A program made the position numbers and the translations under genes. The notes beneath the pieces were generated by a model. It was not told the DNA's origin and made no database searches. It saw only the letters and a list, made by a program, of their open reading frames with translations. 64,000 bases of DNA from Citrobacter koseri. GTDB lineage: Bacteria > Pseudomonadota > Gammaproteobacteria > Enterobacterales > Enterobacteriaceae. The stretch is taken from contig UAVY01000011.1 of assembly GCA_900446925.1 (NCBI GenBank), positions 62,001-126,000 on the forward strand, written 5' to 3'. Below, in pieces: positions 51,318-60,962 of this stretch. Position 1 is the first letter of the stretch. Each line of letters begins with the position of its first letter.

Positions 51318-51407
51318 AATGATAAGACGCCTGATGGCGCAAGCTTATCAGGCCTACCGGTAACATCACCTTGTAGGCCGGATAAGGCAAAGCCGCCATC
51401 CGGCACA
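51318..51407. repeat. REP pair between glnA and glnL
   Basis: A diverged unit (GCGAATGATAAGACGCCTGA ... TATCAGGCCTACC) faces a canonical one (TTGTAGGCCGGATAAGGCAA ... CATCCGGCA). It lies in the 3' UTR of glnA, the region from which the sRNA GlnZ is processed in E. coli. Confidence 0.88.
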
Positions 51408-51426
51408 ACGTTTGCCACTCATCTGT

Positions 51427-51452
51427 AGCCCATCACACGATGGGCTTTTTTC
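51427..51452 (+). terminator. Terminator between glnA and glnL
   Basis: AGCCCATC-ACAC-GATGGGCT is followed by TTTTTTCT. It reduces read-through from glnA into glnL, as known for this operon. Confidence 0.85.
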
Positions 51453-51501
51453 TCCACCAACGTTCTGATCCCACGCGCTTTTTACACGTAAAAAGCTATA
51501 A

Positions 51502-51518
51502 TGCACTAAATTGGTGCA
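51502..51518. promoter_or_regulatory. NtrC operator at the glnL promoter
   Basis: TGCACTAAATTGGTGCA is a strong NtrC palindrome just before the glnL start, overlapping glnLp, where NtrC represses in E. coli. Confidence 0.88.
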
Positions 51519-51540
51519 AACTATTCCAGGAGACTGCTAA

Positions 51541-52591
51541 ATGGCAACAGGCACGCAGCCCCGATGCTGGGCAGATCCTCAATTCTTTAATCAACAGCAT
51601 TTTACTGGTTGACGACGAGCTGGCGGTGCATTACGCCAACCCGGCCGCACAACAGCTGCTCGCCCAAAGCGCCCGCAAGCTGTTTGGTACGCCGCTGCCT
51701 GAGCTGTTGAGCTATTTTTCATTAAATATTGGGCTGATGCGCGAAAGCCTGGAGGCGGGTCAGGGATTTACGGACAACGAAGTCACGCTGGTGATCGACG
51801 GGCGCTCTCATATTCTCTCGCTAACCGCCCAGCGCCTGCCGGATAACTTCATCCTGCTGGAAATGGCGCCGATGGATAACCAGCGTCGCCTGAGCCAGGA
51901 ACAGCTTCAGCATGCCCAGCAAATCGCCGCCCGCGACCTGGTGCGTGGTCTGGCGCATGAGATCAAAAACCCGCTTGGTGGTTTACGCGGCGCGGCCCAA
52001 CTGCTCAGTAAAGCCCTGCCTGACCCGGCGTTGCTGGAGTACACCAAAGTCATTATTGAGCAGGCCGACAGGCTGCGTAATCTGGTTGACCGACTGCTGG
52101 GGCCGCAACAGCCGGGTATGCACGTCACGGAGAGTATCCACAAAGTCGCAGAACGCGTCGTCGCACTGGTGTCGATGGAGCTGCCGGAGAACGTCACGCT
52201 GATTCGTGATTATGACCCCAGTCTGCCGGAACTGCCTCACGACCCGGACCAGATTGAACAGGTCCTGCTGAACATCGTGCGTAACGCTTTACAGGCGTTA
52301 GGGCCGGAAGGCGGTGAAATCATTCTGCGTACCCGTACCGCATTCCAGCTGACGCTGCATGGCGTGCGTTATCGCCTGGCGGCACGCATCGACGTTGAGG
52401 ACAACGGGCCGGGTATTCCGTCCCATTTACAGGACACGCTGTTTTACCCGATGGTCAGCGGTCGCGAAGGCGGTACCGGGCTGGGCTTATCCATTGCCCG
52501 TAATTTGATTGATCAGCATTCCGGCAAAATTGAATTTACCAGTTGGCCGGGTCATACCGAGTTTTCGGTTTACCTGCCTATCAGGAAATAA
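51541..52591 (+). CDS. glnL: Nitrogen sensor kinase NtrB/GlnL (one extra base near the start)
   Basis: A cytoplasmic histidine kinase/phosphatase for NtrC. It has an N-terminal PAS domain ([20 protein letters not shown] ...), the H-box [20 protein letters not shown] with the phosphorylated His and the ATP-binding N ([10 protein letters not shown]) and G ([17 protein letters not shown]) boxes. The family start MATGTQPDAGQ is at ATG 51541 after CAGGAGACTGCTAA, but the run CCCC near 51562 has one C too many, breaking the frame after seven codons. Without it the protein is 349 residues, the E. coli size. PII protein controls its activity. Confidence 0.94.
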
Positions 52592-52602
52592 AGGTGACGT
52601 TT

Positions 52603-54012
52603 ATGCAACGAGGGATAGTCTGGGTAGTCGATGACGATAGTTCCATCCGTTGGGTGCTTGAACGTGCGCTCGCCGGGGCGGGATTACATTGCACCACATT
52701 TGAAAGCGGCAACGAAGTGCTGGACGCGCTGGCGAGTAAAACGCCGGATGTCCTGCTGTCGGATATCCGTATGCCGGGAATGGACGGACTGGCGCTGTTA
52801 AAACAGATCAAACAGCGTCACCCCATGCTTCCGGTCATCATAATGACGGCGCATTCCGATCTCGATGCCGCCGTCAGCGCTTATCAACAAGGCGCGTTTG
52901 ATTATCTGCCAAAGCCTTTTGATATTGACGAAGCGGTCGCGCTGGTTGAACGCGCTATCAGCCATTATCAGGAGCAGCAACAGCCGCGCAATGTCCAGAT
53001 CAACGGCCCGACAACCGATATCATCGGCGAAGCGCCCGCGATGCAGGATGTCTTTCGCATTATTGGCCGCCTCTCACGCTCGTCTATCAGCGTGCTGATC
53101 AACGGCGAGTCCGGGACCGGTAAAGAGCTGGTCGCCCATGCGCTGCATCGCCATAGCCCACGCGTTAAAGCTCCCTTTATCGCCCTGAATATGGCAGCTA
53201 TTCCGAAGGATTTGATCGAGTCCGAACTGTTTGGTCATGAAAAAGGGGCGTTCACCGGGGCGAATACCATTCGTCAGGGGCGCTTTGAGCAGGCCGACGG
53301 CGGCACGCTGTTTCTCGATGAGATCGGCGATATGCCGCTGGATGTGCAGACGCGTTTGCTACGCGTCTTAGCCGATGGGCAGTTTTACCGCGTTGGTGGC
53401 TATGCGCCGGTGAAGGTTGATGTGCGGATTATCGCCGCCACCCATCAGAACCTGGAATTACGCGTACAGGAAGGTAAGTTCCGTGAAGATCTGTTCCACC
53501 GCCTGAACGTGATTCGCGTACATTTGCCGCCGCTGCGCGAGCGTCGGGAAGATATTCCACGCCTGGCGCGGCATTTCCTGCAAGTGGCTGCCCGCGAGCT
53601 GGGTGTCGAAGCCAAATTGCTCCACCCGGAAACCGAAGCGGCGCTGACGCGTCTGGCCTGGCCTGGCAACGTGCGTCAACTGGAGAATACCTGCCGTTGG
53701 TTAACGGTGATGGCCGCCGGACAGGAGGTTCTGATTCAGGACTTACCCGGCGAGCTGTTTGAAGCCACGGTGCCAGACAGCCAGTCGCACATACAGTCAG
53801 ACAGTTGGGCCACATTGCTGGCGCAGTGGGCGGATCGCGCGTTGCGTTCCGGTCATCAAAACCTGCTTTCTGAAGCGCAGCCTGAGCTGGAGCGTACGCT
53901 GTTAACCACCGCGCTGCGTCATACCCAGGGGCACAAACAGGAAGCGGCACGGCTGCTGGGATGGGGTCGTAACACCCTGACTCGCAAGCTAAAAGAGCTG
54001 GGTATGGAGTGA
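52603..54012 (+). CDS. glnG: Nitrogen response regulator NtrC/GlnG
   Basis: A 469-residue bacterial enhancer-binding protein. The receiver domain has the acidic pocket [10 protein letters not shown] and the phosphoacceptor Asp54 in [12 protein letters not shown]. The AAA+ domain carries Walker A GESGTGKE, the sigma-54-contacting GAFTGA loop ([11 protein letters not shown]) and Walker [14 protein letters not shown]-terminal Fis-like helix-turn-helix ends [20 protein letters not shown]. The start at 52603 ([14 protein letters not shown]) matches the family. It is transcribed with glnL and followed by a terminator. It is intact. Confidence 0.98.
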   Translation: MQRGIVWVVDDDSSIRWVLERALAGAGLHCTTFESGNEVLDALASKTPDVLLSDIRMPGMDGLALLKQIKQRHPMLPVIIMTAHSDLDAAVSAYQQGAFDYLPKPFDIDEAVALVERAISHYQEQQQPRNVQINGPTTDIIGEAPAMQDVFRIIGRLSRSSISVLINGESGTGKELVAHALHRHSPRVKAPFIALNMAAIPKDLIESELFGHEKGAFTGANTIRQGRFEQADGGTLFLDEIGDMPLDVQTRLLRVLADGQFYRVGGYAPVKVDVRIIAATHQNLELRVQEGKFREDLFHRLNVIRVHLPPLRERREDIPRLARHFLQVAARELGVEAKLLHPETEAALTRLAWPGNVRQLENTCRWLTVMAAGQEVLIQDLPGELFEATVPDSQSHIQSDSWATLLAQWADRALRSGHQNLLSEAQPELERTLLTTALRHTQGHKQEAARLLGWGRNTLTRKLKELGME

Positions 54013-54042
54013 CGATTCGTCGTTGTGTAAAGATTAATATTT

Positions 54043-54072
54043 AAGCGCAAATTGCCGTTATTTTGCGCTTTA
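54043..54072 (+). terminator. Terminator of the glnA-glnL-glnG operon
   Basis: AAGCGCAAA and TTTTGCGCTT pair around a spacer, followed by TAC. It is a plausible factor-independent terminator, weaker in its T tract than others in the window. Confidence 0.65.
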
Positions 54073-54123
54073 CTGTTCCGATGAGTTGAGTATGATCATG
54101 CCCGGCAAACAGGGGGAATCATC

Positions 54124-54234
54124 ATGCTGGAATCATTAATCAATCTGGTATCGAGCGGAGCGGTCGACAGCCACACGCCACAAACTGCGGTTGCCGCAGT
54201 GCTGTGTGCAGCGCTGGTTGGGCTGTTTAGCTAA
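54124..54234 (+). CDS. yshB: Small membrane protein YshB
   Basis: A 36-residue ORF reading MLESLINLVSSGAVDSHTPQ then TAVAAVLCAALVGLFS. It is nearly identical to E. coli/Salmonella YshB, which lies at the same place between glnG and hemN. The C-terminal half forms one membrane helix. An AGGGGGAATC ribosome site precedes the ATG. YshB has been reported to be expressed by intracellular Salmonella and to aid replication in macrophages. It is easily missed because of its size. Confidence 0.92.
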   Translation: MLESLINLVSSGAVDSHTPQTAVAAVLCAALVGLFS

Positions 54235-54237
54235 ATG

Positions 54238-54320
54238 CGTGCCGGATGGCGCTAACGCTTATCCGACCTACGGTTGATGTTAACTTGTAGGCCCGGTAAG
54301 CGGTAGCGCCACCGGGCAAC
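54238..54320. repeat. REP pair between yshB and hemN
   Basis: GTGCCGGATGGCGCTAACGC ... TCCGACCTACGG faces TTGTAGGCCCGGTAAGCGGT ... GCCACCGGGCA, between convergent genes. Confidence 0.88.
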
Positions 54321-54324
54321 GCCA

Positions 54325-55698
54325 CTAAATCACCCGTGAGAACTGCTGCATCCGCGCTTTCTGGCGCAGATAAGCATCAAAGCACATACAGATGTTACGG
54401 ATCAGCAGACGGCCTTTCGGCGTAACCTGAATCCCCTTATCATCCACATCCACCAGCCCATCTTTCGCCAGCGGCGCCAGCAGCGCTAAATCTTCCGCAA
54501 AGTACGCCGCGAAGTTGAGATCCCACTGCTGTTCAACCGCTGCGTAATCGAGACGGAAGTTGCAGATCAGCGACTTAATAATATCCCGACGAATGCAGTC
54601 ATCGCGGGTCAGCACAATGCCGCGCCATAACGCATTCCCCAGCTCATCCACCTGCTGATAGTAGTGCTTCAGCTCTTTCTGGTTCTGCGCGTAGCTGTCG
54701 CCAATCATACTGATGGCGGAAACGCCCAACCCCAGCAGGTCCGTATCGCCCTGAGTGGTATAGCCCTGGAAGTTACGATGCAGAACGCCCTCACGCTGGG
54801 CAACGGCCAGTTCGTCATCCGGGCGGGCAAAGTGATCCATCCCGATGAACTGATAACCCGTCTCCGTCAGCGACGAGATGGTCTCTTGCAGGATATCGAG
54901 TTTTTGCTGCGCGCTGGGCAGGTCAGCCTCTTTGATTTTGCGCTGAGCGGCGAATAACGTGGGCAAATGAGCGTAGTTAAAGACGCTCAGGCGATCGGGG
55001 CTCAGCTCTGCCACGCGTCTGAGCGTAAAGGCGAAGCTTTCCGGCGTTTGCTTTGGCAGCCCGTAAATCAGATCGATATTCGTCGAGGTGAAGCCTATCT
55101 CGCGCGCATGATTGAGCAGCGAGAAGATAAACTCTTCATCCTGCTCGCGGTTAACCAGACGCTGAACGTCTTTATTGAAGTCCTGCACCCCCATACTCAG
55201 GCGGTTAAACCCTTGCGCGCGTAAATGATCGAGCACATCCAGCTCAATTTCACGGGGATCGACTTCGATCGAGATTTCGACGTCGTCGTTAAAATGAAAG
55301 TTTCCACGCAGAAGCGTCATTAACCGACTGATTTGCGCTTTATTCAGGTACGTTGGCGTTCCGCCGCCCCAGTGCAGTTGACTAACGCGACGTCCGGCAA
55401 ACAGCGGCGCGCGATGAATAATTTCTTGTTCAAGCGCATCGAGATATTGGTCGGCCTTATGCTGCTGGCGGGTCACAATCTTGTTGCAACCGCAGAAGTA
55501 GCACAATTTATGGCAAAACGGGATATGAACGTACAGAGACAGCGGACGTTCAGGGTAACGCGCCACAGCGTGCTGAAATGCCTCTTCGCCGTAGTCTTCC
55601 GAAAACTCCAGCGCTGTGGGATACGAGGTATATCGTGGCCCGGAATAGTTATATTTCTGGATCAGGGCCAGATCCCAGTCTATCAACTGTTCAGACAT
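54325..55698 (-). CDS. hemN: Oxygen-independent coproporphyrinogen III oxidase HemN
   Basis: A 457-residue radical SAM enzyme that decarboxylates coproporphyrinogen III to protoporphyrinogen IX in heme synthesis under anaerobic conditions. The radical SAM cluster motif is HIPFCHKLCYFCGCN (CxxxCxxC), and the second SAM-binding region is GGGTPTYL. Start ATG 55698 (MSEQLIDWDLALIQKYNYSG) follows AAGGAG; a GTG two codons upstream is less likely to be the start. It lies two bases after the stop of a small ORF, and the two are probably coupled. It is intact and the same length as E. coli HemN. Confidence 0.97.
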   Translation of the reverse strand: MSEQLIDWDLALIQKYNYSGPRYTSYPTALEFSEDYGEEAFQHAVARYPERPLSLYVHIPFCHKLCYFCGCNKIVTRQQHKADQYLDALEQEIIHRAPLFAGRRVSQLHWGGGTPTYLNKAQISRLMTLLRGNFHFNDDVEISIEVDPREIELDVLDHLRAQGFNRLSMGVQDFNKDVQRLVNREQDEEFIFSLLNHAREIGFTSTNIDLIYGLPKQTPESFAFTLRRVAELSPDRLSVFNYAHLPTLFAAQRKIKEADLPSAQQKLDILQETISSLTETGYQFIGMDHFARPDDELAVAQREGVLHRNFQGYTTQGDTDLLGLGVSAISMIGDSYAQNQKELKHYYQQVDELGNALWRGIVLTRDDCIRRDIIKSLICNFRLDYAAVEQQWDLNFAAYFAEDLALLAPLAKDGLVDVDDKGIQVTPKGRLLIRNICMCFDAYLRQKARMQQFSRVI

Positions 55699-55700
55699 GC

Positions 55701-55874
55701 TCACTCCTTCCGATGGCGTCGCTGGCGGGTACGGCGTACCGGCTTTACCCCACTACGGGTAATAAACCGGTTGCGCAGCCACTTCTGTCGCCGCGACAAC
55801 CGCTGTAGTTTAACGAATAACCACACCAGATAACATACAACCGGAAGGGTTATAAGCAGGACGGGAAGGCCCAC
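55701..55874 (-). CDS. Hypothetical 57-aa membrane protein between yihI and hemN
   Basis: The minus strand from GTG 55874 reads MGLPVLLITLPVVCYLVWLF then VKLQRLSRRQKWLRNRFITR and ends RRTRQRRHRKE. It has one N-terminal membrane helix followed by a very basic tail (about 18 Arg/Lys). The stop is two bases before the hemN ATG and the start is 12 bases after the yihI stop, so it fills the gap as an operon gene. In Vibrio a DUF2489 gene occupies this slot; this could be its short relative. No function is known to me. Confidence 0.5.
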   Translation of the reverse strand: MGLPVLLITLPVVCYLVWLFVKLQRLSRRQKWLRNRFITRSGVKPVRRTRQRRHRKE

Positions 55875-55886
55875 GGTGTAAACCCG

Positions 55887-56396
55887 TTAGTTACCGCCCC
55901 GGAGCAGGCGCATCATATCTTCCTGCTTTTCGTCCTCTTCCTCTTCTTCATCGTCATCATAAGAGAGGCCCAACTTCTGCATCAGCTCATCAATACGATC
56001 CAGTTTGGCATCTACCCAGGTTTGGTCTTCCGCACTCAGGGTTTCGCCTGCTTCCAGACGTTCCAGCAGCGCATCCAGGCGCTCATCCGTTTCCAGTAAA
56101 TCCAACTCAGCCTGCGGTGAAAGCATAGGTTTCTCACTCTTCGGTTTGTGCTGTTTGGTGACTTTTTCGGTCACACCCAGGGGAATGGGGGTTTTACTGC
56201 CAATTCGTGGATCTTTCTGCTTGTTCTGGTTTTTACCGCCTGAAGCCGCGTTGTCACCTGTCGCACGGCTCCCCGCCGCATGACCACGGTGTTTTTTCTG
56301 ACGCTTACGGTCGCGCGCTTCCTGATTCAGCTCTTCGCGTGTTTTACGACGCGCTTTTGCGGGACCTTTACCGCGTGGTGTAGAAGTTGATTTCAT
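55887..56396 (-). CDS. yihI: Der GTPase-activating protein YihI
   Basis: A 169-residue protein with a highly basic, disordered N-terminal half ([20 protein letters not shown] ...) and an acidic C-terminal part ([16 protein letters not shown]). It is the known activator of the ribosome-assembly GTPase Der (EngA). Full family length. It lies upstream of the small ORF and hemN on the same strand. An ERIC fragment and csrC separate it from engB. Confidence 0.94.
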   Translation of the reverse strand: MKSTSTPRGKGPAKARRKTREELNQEARDRKRQKKHRGHAAGSRATGDNAASGGKNQNKQKDPRIGSKTPIPLGVTEKVTKQHKPKSEKPMLSPQAELDLLETDERLDALLERLEAGETLSAEDQTWVDAKLDRIDELMQKLGLSYDDDEEEEEDEKQEDMMRLLRGGN

Positions 56397-56435
56397 AGTG
56401 ATTCGTCTTTGGCTGTTTTAGTCAGTATATACTCT

Positions 56436-56491
56436 AAATAATTCGAGTTGCAGGAAGTCAACGCACATGCAACCTGAAGTATGACGAGTTT
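56436..56491. repeat. ERIC element with large internal deletion
   Basis: ATTCGAGTTGCAGGAAG joined directly to CAACGCACATGCAACCTGAA then GTATGACGAG consists of the two ends of an ERIC (127-bp consensus) with the central GAATCCCCAGGAGCTTACAT region lost. It sits between yihI and csrC. Confidence 0.75.
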
Positions 56492-56525
56492 CATTTGCCG
56501 CGGAATCTAGCAGAAACCCTATAAA

Positions 56526-56766
56526 GAAAAAAGGCGACAGAGTAATCTGTCGCCTTTTTTGCTGTCTAACAACCCTAACGGGCTCTACGATCCCTGTTGG
56601 CTACCAACACGCCCTGTTTTTCCCTTAGCCTGAAACATTCCGTGTTGTTTCCATTTCCTTTTACTAACGTCTCCGAACGTTTGTCTTCCTGACAAATCCT
56701 GCGTCTTCGCCTCCTGGCGCTCCTGACCCTCATCCTGAGTCGTAATCCTGACAGCTTCCTCGCTAT
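56526..56766 (-). ncRNA. csrC: CsrC small RNA
   Basis: The minus strand reproduces CsrC: 5' ATAGCGAGGAAGCTGTCAGG, many GGA loops (CAGGATGAGGGTCAGGAGCG, CCAGGAGGCGAAG, TCAGGAAGACAAACG) and the terminal hairpin AGGCGACAGA/TCTGTCGCCTTTTTT. It is about 241 nt, as in E. coli (245), and lies in the same yihI-yihA gap. It titrates the translational regulator CsrA; its promoter is activated by UvrY/SirA. The boundaries are estimated from the E. coli ends. Confidence 0.93.
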
Positions 56767-57040
56767 GGATGCTACTTTACTCTTCTGGCATAAACGCACA
56801 AGTAATCGAAACGCGAATGTCCACTTTTCAGAATATTGCCTGAAACATAACGTTATGATTTTATTATTTTATCTTAATTTTCGGTCTGCGCTTACTCTGA
56901 AATTTCGCATAAGAACAATCGGCAATGTCTCACAAAGAGCATGGTTTTAGCTTACACACACCCCGCATGCTGAAAAATCCGTCTTTTGCCGCTGTTCAGG
57001 TATAATCGCTGCAAAGCTTTGACTGACGGAGACGACCGCT

Positions 57041-57673
57041 TTGACTAATTTGAATTATCAACAGACGCACTTTGTGATGAGTGCGCCTGATATTCGCCAT
57101 TTACCTTCCGATACCGGAATCGAAGTGGCTTTTGCTGGCCGTTCCAATGCAGGCAAATCCAGCGCGCTGAACACGCTTACGAATCAGAAGAGTCTGGCGC
57201 GTACATCCAAAACACCGGGCCGTACTCAGCTCATCAACCTGTTTGAGGTGGTTGAAGGCAAACGTCTGGTTGACCTGCCCGGCTATGGCTATGCAGAAGT
57301 CCCGGAAGAGATGAAGCGTAAGTGGCAACGCGCGCTGGGCGAATATCTGGAAAAACGTCAGAGCCTGCAAGGCCTGGTGGTACTGATGGATATCCGTCAC
57401 CCGTTAAAAGATCTCGACCAGCAGATGATCCAGTGGGCCGTAGAGAGCAACATTCAGGTTCTGGTTTTACTCACCAAAGCGGACAAACTGGCCAGCGGCG
57501 CACGTAAAGCGCAGCTGAATATGGTGCGTGAAGCGGTACTGGCCTTTAACGGCGATGTGCAGGTAGAAACGTTTTCTTCCCTGAAGAAGCAAGGCGTGGA
57601 TAAATTACGTCAGAAACTGGATAGCTGGTTTAACGATCTGGCTCCCGTGGAAGAGACGCAGGACGGGGAATAA
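57041..57673 (+). CDS. engB: Ribosome biogenesis GTPase EngB/YihA
   Basis: A 210-residue essential GTPase of the TrmE-Era-EngA-EngB family needed for 50S assembly. Motifs are G1 [10 protein letters not shown]3 DLPGYG and G4 TKADK, with the EngB-specific [12 protein letters not shown]. The start is a TTG at 57041 ([12 protein letters not shown]), preceded by CGGAGACGACC; this is the annotated start in E. coli. It is intact, consistent with essentiality. A REP and an ERIC follow it, and it is convergent with spf/polA. Confidence 0.96.
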   Translation: MTNLNYQQTHFVMSAPDIRHLPSDTGIEVAFAGRSNAGKSSALNTLTNQKSLARTSKTPGRTQLINLFEVVEGKRLVDLPGYGYAEVPEEMKRKWQRALGEYLEKRQSLQGLVVLMDIRHPLKDLDQQMIQWAVESNIQVLVLLTKADKLASGARKAQLNMVREAVLAFNGDVQVETFSSLKKQGVDKLRQKLDSWFNDLAPVEETQDGE

Positions 57674-57681
57674 CCCACCGA

Positions 57682-57722
57682 TATGCCGGATGGCGCCGCT
57701 GCGCGTCTTATCCGGCCTACAG
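57682..57722. repeat. REP unit after engB
   Basis: ATGCCGGATGGCGCCGCTGC ... ATCCGGCCTACAG, one REP palindrome immediately downstream of the engB stop. Confidence 0.88.
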
Positions 57723-57739
57723 TTCTTTATTCTTGCTCT

Positions 57740-57914
57740 AAGGCGGCAACACAGCAAATCCCCAGGAGCTTACATAAGTAAGTGACTGGGGTGAGCGACA
57801 AATCTGTCTGGAACAGATTTGAACGCCGCGAAGCGGCGGCCCGTAAGGGTGAGGCTCATGGATGAGCCGAGTAATTCGAAGCCAACGTGTATGCAGCTTG
57901 AAGTATGACGAGCA
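57740..57914. repeat. ERIC element with a ~70-bp internal insertion
   Basis: The ERIC core AATCCCCAGGAGCTTACATA and AAGTGACTGGGGTGAGCGA is present, followed by about 75 extra bases (hairpins AAATCTGTCTGGAACAGATTT and CGCCGCGAAGCGGCG). The normal right end AGCCAACG...ATGCAGCTTGAAGTATGACG then follows. An ERIC subclass carrying an insertion of about 70 bp at this position has been described in enterobacteria. Confidence 0.8.
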
Positions 57915-57917
57915 AAA

Positions 57918-58027
57918 TAAAAAACGCCCCAGTCATTACTGACTGGGGGCGGCTAAAATATTCAGCCAAATCCGATTACGTGAAGTAAAAGGTCTGAAAG
58001 ATAGAACATCTTACCTCTGTACCCTAC
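57918..58027 (-). ncRNA. spf: Spot 42 RNA
   Basis: The minus strand begins GTAGGGTACAGAGGTAAGAT and ends with the terminator CCCCAGTCAGTAATGACTGG then GGCGTTTTTTATT, as in Spot 42. It is located between polA and engB as in E. coli. Spot 42 pairs with galK and many catabolic mRNAs and is repressed by CRP-cAMP. The run GCCGCCCCCAG has one more C than in E. coli, which may be another read error. Confidence 0.95.
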
Positions 58028-58175
58028 GCGAATAACTTTACTCTTTTTTGAGCAGCTCAGAAAGCACTTTTTGTAATTTTTTTTCATTCTTTACATAGGG
58101 AATTCTAATGATCATCACAAAACGTTCTATCTTATGTTGCTTAGTTACGAAAAAAGCGCGTTATTCAGTAAAGCC

Positions 58176-60962
58176 TTAGTGCGCCTGATCCCAGTTTTCG
58201 CCGCTACCCACTTCCACCAGCAACGGCACATCAATACGCGTGCAGTTTTCCATCAGTTGATGGATCTTTTTCGATACCACGTCGAGATCATCTTTATGCA
58301 CTTCGAACACCAGTTCATCGTGTACCTGCATGATCATACGCACGCGCGGCTGTTCATCTTGCAGCCATTTATCGACGGCAATCATAGCGCGCTTGATGAT
58401 GTCTGCTGCCGTCCCCTGCATCGGAGCGTTGATGGCGGCACGTTCCGCACCGGCACGACGCGCAGCATTGCTGGATTTAATATCCGGCAAGTAGAGACGA
58501 CGCCCTTCCAGCGTTTCAACATAGCCTCGCTCTTTTGCCTGAGCGCGCGTGCGTTCCATATATTCCAGTACGCCAGGGTAGCGTTCGAAGTAGAGATCCA
58601 TGTACTTCTGCGCCTCTTTGCGCGGAATATTGAGCTGACGCGCCAGACCGAATGCGCTCATGCCGTAGATCAGACCAAAGTTAATCGCTTTGGCGCTGCG
58701 GCGCTGTTCAGCCGTAACGCTCTCCAGCGGCAGTCCAAACACTTCAGCAGCCGTCGCCCGGTGGATATCTTTTCCTTCGGCAAAGGCGGTTAACAGACCT
58801 TTATCGCGGGAAAGGTGCGCCATAATACGCAGCTCAATCTGCGAATAGTCCGCTGATGCGATGACGTAATCTTGCGGAGCGATAAATGCCTGACGAATAC
58901 GGCGTCCTTCCTCGTTACGTACCGGAATATTTTGCAGGTTAGGATCGGTAGACGATAAACGCCCCGTCGCGGTCACCGCCTGATGATAAGAGGTATGCAC
59001 TCGCCCGGTTTTCGGGTTGATCATCAGCGGGAGTTTATCGGTGTAGGTTGATTTCAGCTTCGCCAGCCCGCGATATTCCAGAATCACCTTCGGCAGCGGA
59101 TAGTCCAGCGCCAGCTCTTCCAGCACCTCTTCCGAGGTGGACGGCGCACCGCCCGGCGTTTTCTTCAGCGGCTTAATACCCTGTTTTTCAAACAGAATGG
59201 TTTGCAACTGTTTGGTAGAAGAGAGGTTAAATTCTTCTCCGGCGATCTCATGCGCCTTCTTCTCCAGCTCCGCCAGACGCAGCGTGATCTCCTCTGAATG
59301 CTTGTGCAGCACGGCAGGGTCGATTTTTACACCGTTACGCTCTACGCGGGAAAGCACCGGCACCAGCGGCATTTCGATATTCTCGAAGACATTCAGCGGC
59401 CCTTTGTACTGCTGTAGCTCTGGCCACATTTTCAAATGCAGCTGTAACGTAACGTCCGCATCTTCTGCGGCATAACGTCCGGCCTCTTCCAGGGCAATCT
59501 GGTTAAAGGTCAGCTGATTTTTACCTTTACCGGCAATCTCTTCAAAAGTGATGGTCTTATGCTTCAACCAGCGTTCGGACAGGCTATCCATATCATGGCG
59601 GCCAGCAACGCTGTTCAGGATGTAGGATTCGAGCATAGTGTCAAAAGCAATACCGCGCAGCTCAATGCCGTAGTTCTGCAATACGCCGCGATCGTACTTC
59701 AGGTTTTGCCCAACCTTACGCGCCTTCTCATCTTCCAGCAGCGGCTTCAATAGCTCCAGCGCTCGCTCGCGGGAAATCTGATCGGGTGCATCCAGGTAGT
59801 CATGCGCCACAGGAACGTAGGCCGCCACGCCCGGTTCAATAGCAAAAGAGAGACCGACCAGATTCGCCGCATGGTTATCCAGGCTGTCCGTTTCGGTATC
59901 AAATGCAAAAACGGGCGCCTTTTTCAGCTTCTCAATCCAGCTTTCCAGCGTCGCTTCATCCAGGATGGTGACGTAGTTATCGTAAGAAAGCGCGGTCGCA
60001 GGCACGTCTGGCGTTTCATCAATAACAATGGTTTCCTGCGGTTTTGCTGCGGGCTTCGCACCTTTCGCCTGTAGCCATTTACCCGCTTCCACATCGGTGG
60101 TCCAGCGCTTAAATTCATATTTCTTAAACAGGCCAAGCAACTCTTCAGCCGCTGGTTGTTGTACTTCAAGCTGATCGCAGCTTAGCTCCAGTTCGACATC
60201 CGTTTTGATGGTAGCCAGTTGATAAGAGAGGTAAGCCACCTCTTTATTCTGCTCAAGCTTCCCGGCCATGGTTTTCGCGCCACGGAAGGTTAAGCCCGCA
60301 ATTTTATCTGATTCGGCATACAGGGTATCCAGCCCGCCTAACCCCTGAAGGAGCGCCTGGGCGGTTTTTTCACCCACGCCCGGCACGCCAGGAATGTTAT
60401 CGGAAGAGTCGCCCATCAGCGCCAGGAAATCGATGATCAATTCGGGTGGAACACCGTACTTGTTCACGACTTCATCCGGGCCCAGAATCGTATTGGTCAT
60501 GGTATTAATCAGCGTGATATTTGGCGTCACCAGCTGGGCCATATCTTTGTCGCCGGTGCTGATCAGCACCGGACGGCCCACCTTCTCGGCTTCACGCGCC
60601 AGCGTACCGATAACGTCGTCCGCTTCCACGCCCGAAACGGCCAGCAGCGGCAGGCCCATCGCTTTTACCATCGCATGCAGCGGTTCAATCTGCGCACGCA
60701 GGTCATCAGGCATCGGCGGGCGATGCGATTTGTAATGTTCAAATAACTCATCACGGAAGGTTTTACCCTTGGCATCAAATACCACTGCGGCATGCGTCGG
60801 CTGATACTGCATAATCAGGCTGCGCAGCATGTTGAGAACACCGTACATCGCCCCTGTAGGCTCCCCTGCGCTGTTCGTCAGAGGAGGAAAGGCGTGATAC
60901 GCGCGATAGAGATAAGATGAGCCATCTACAAGGATAAGTGGGTTTTCTGGGATCTGAACCAT
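58176..60962 (-). CDS. polA: DNA polymerase I
   Basis: A 928-residue polymerase with three domains: the 5'-3' exonuclease (residues 1 to about 320, [28 protein letters not shown]), the 3'-5' proofreading domain (about 325-520, [12 protein letters not shown] with the metal Asp and Glu) and the polymerase domain. Motif A is [14 protein letters not shown], the O helix is [19 protein letters not shown] and motif C is [10 protein letters not shown]. Full length and intact. It processes Okazaki fragments and fills repair gaps. Spot 42 lies downstream on the same strand; yihG is divergent. Confidence 0.98.
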   Translation of the reverse strand: MVQIPENPLILVDGSSYLYRAYHAFPPLTNSAGEPTGAMYGVLNMLRSLIMQYQPTHAAVVFDAKGKTFRDELFEHYKSHRPPMPDDLRAQIEPLHAMVKAMGLPLLAVSGVEADDVIGTLAREAEKVGRPVLISTGDKDMAQLVTPNITLINTMTNTILGPDEVVNKYGVPPELIIDFLALMGDSSDNIPGVPGVGEKTAQALLQGLGGLDTLYAESDKIAGLTFRGAKTMAGKLEQNKEVAYLSYQLATIKTDVELELSCDQLEVQQPAAEELLGLFKKYEFKRWTTDVEAGKWLQAKGAKPAAKPQETIVIDETPDVPATALSYDNYVTILDEATLESWIEKLKKAPVFAFDTETDSLDNHAANLVGLSFAIEPGVAAYVPVAHDYLDAPDQISRERALELLKPLLEDEKARKVGQNLKYDRGVLQNYGIELRGIAFDTMLESYILNSVAGRHDMDSLSERWLKHKTITFEEIAGKGKNQLTFNQIALEEAGRYAAEDADVTLQLHLKMWPELQQYKGPLNVFENIEMPLVPVLSRVERNGVKIDPAVLHKHSEEITLRLAELEKKAHEIAGEEFNLSSTKQLQTILFEKQGIKPLKKTPGGAPSTSEEVLEELALDYPLPKVILEYRGLAKLKSTYTDKLPLMINPKTGRVHTSYHQAVTATGRLSSTDPNLQNIPVRNEEGRRIRQAFIAPQDYVIASADYSQIELRIMAHLSRDKGLLTAFAEGKDIHRATAAEVFGLPLESVTAEQRRSAKAINFGLIYGMSAFGLARQLNIPRKEAQKYMDLYFERYPGVLEYMERTRAQAKERGYVETLEGRRLYLPDIKSSNAARRAGAERAAINAPMQGTAADIIKRAMIAVDKWLQDEQPRVRMIMQVHDELVFEVHKDDLDVVSKKIHQLMENCTRIDVPLLVEVGSGENWDQAH

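Noticed and set aside
57990..58175. Small ORFs between spf and polA
   Set aside because: The region corresponds to the Spot 42 promoter; the frames are short and lack start signals.
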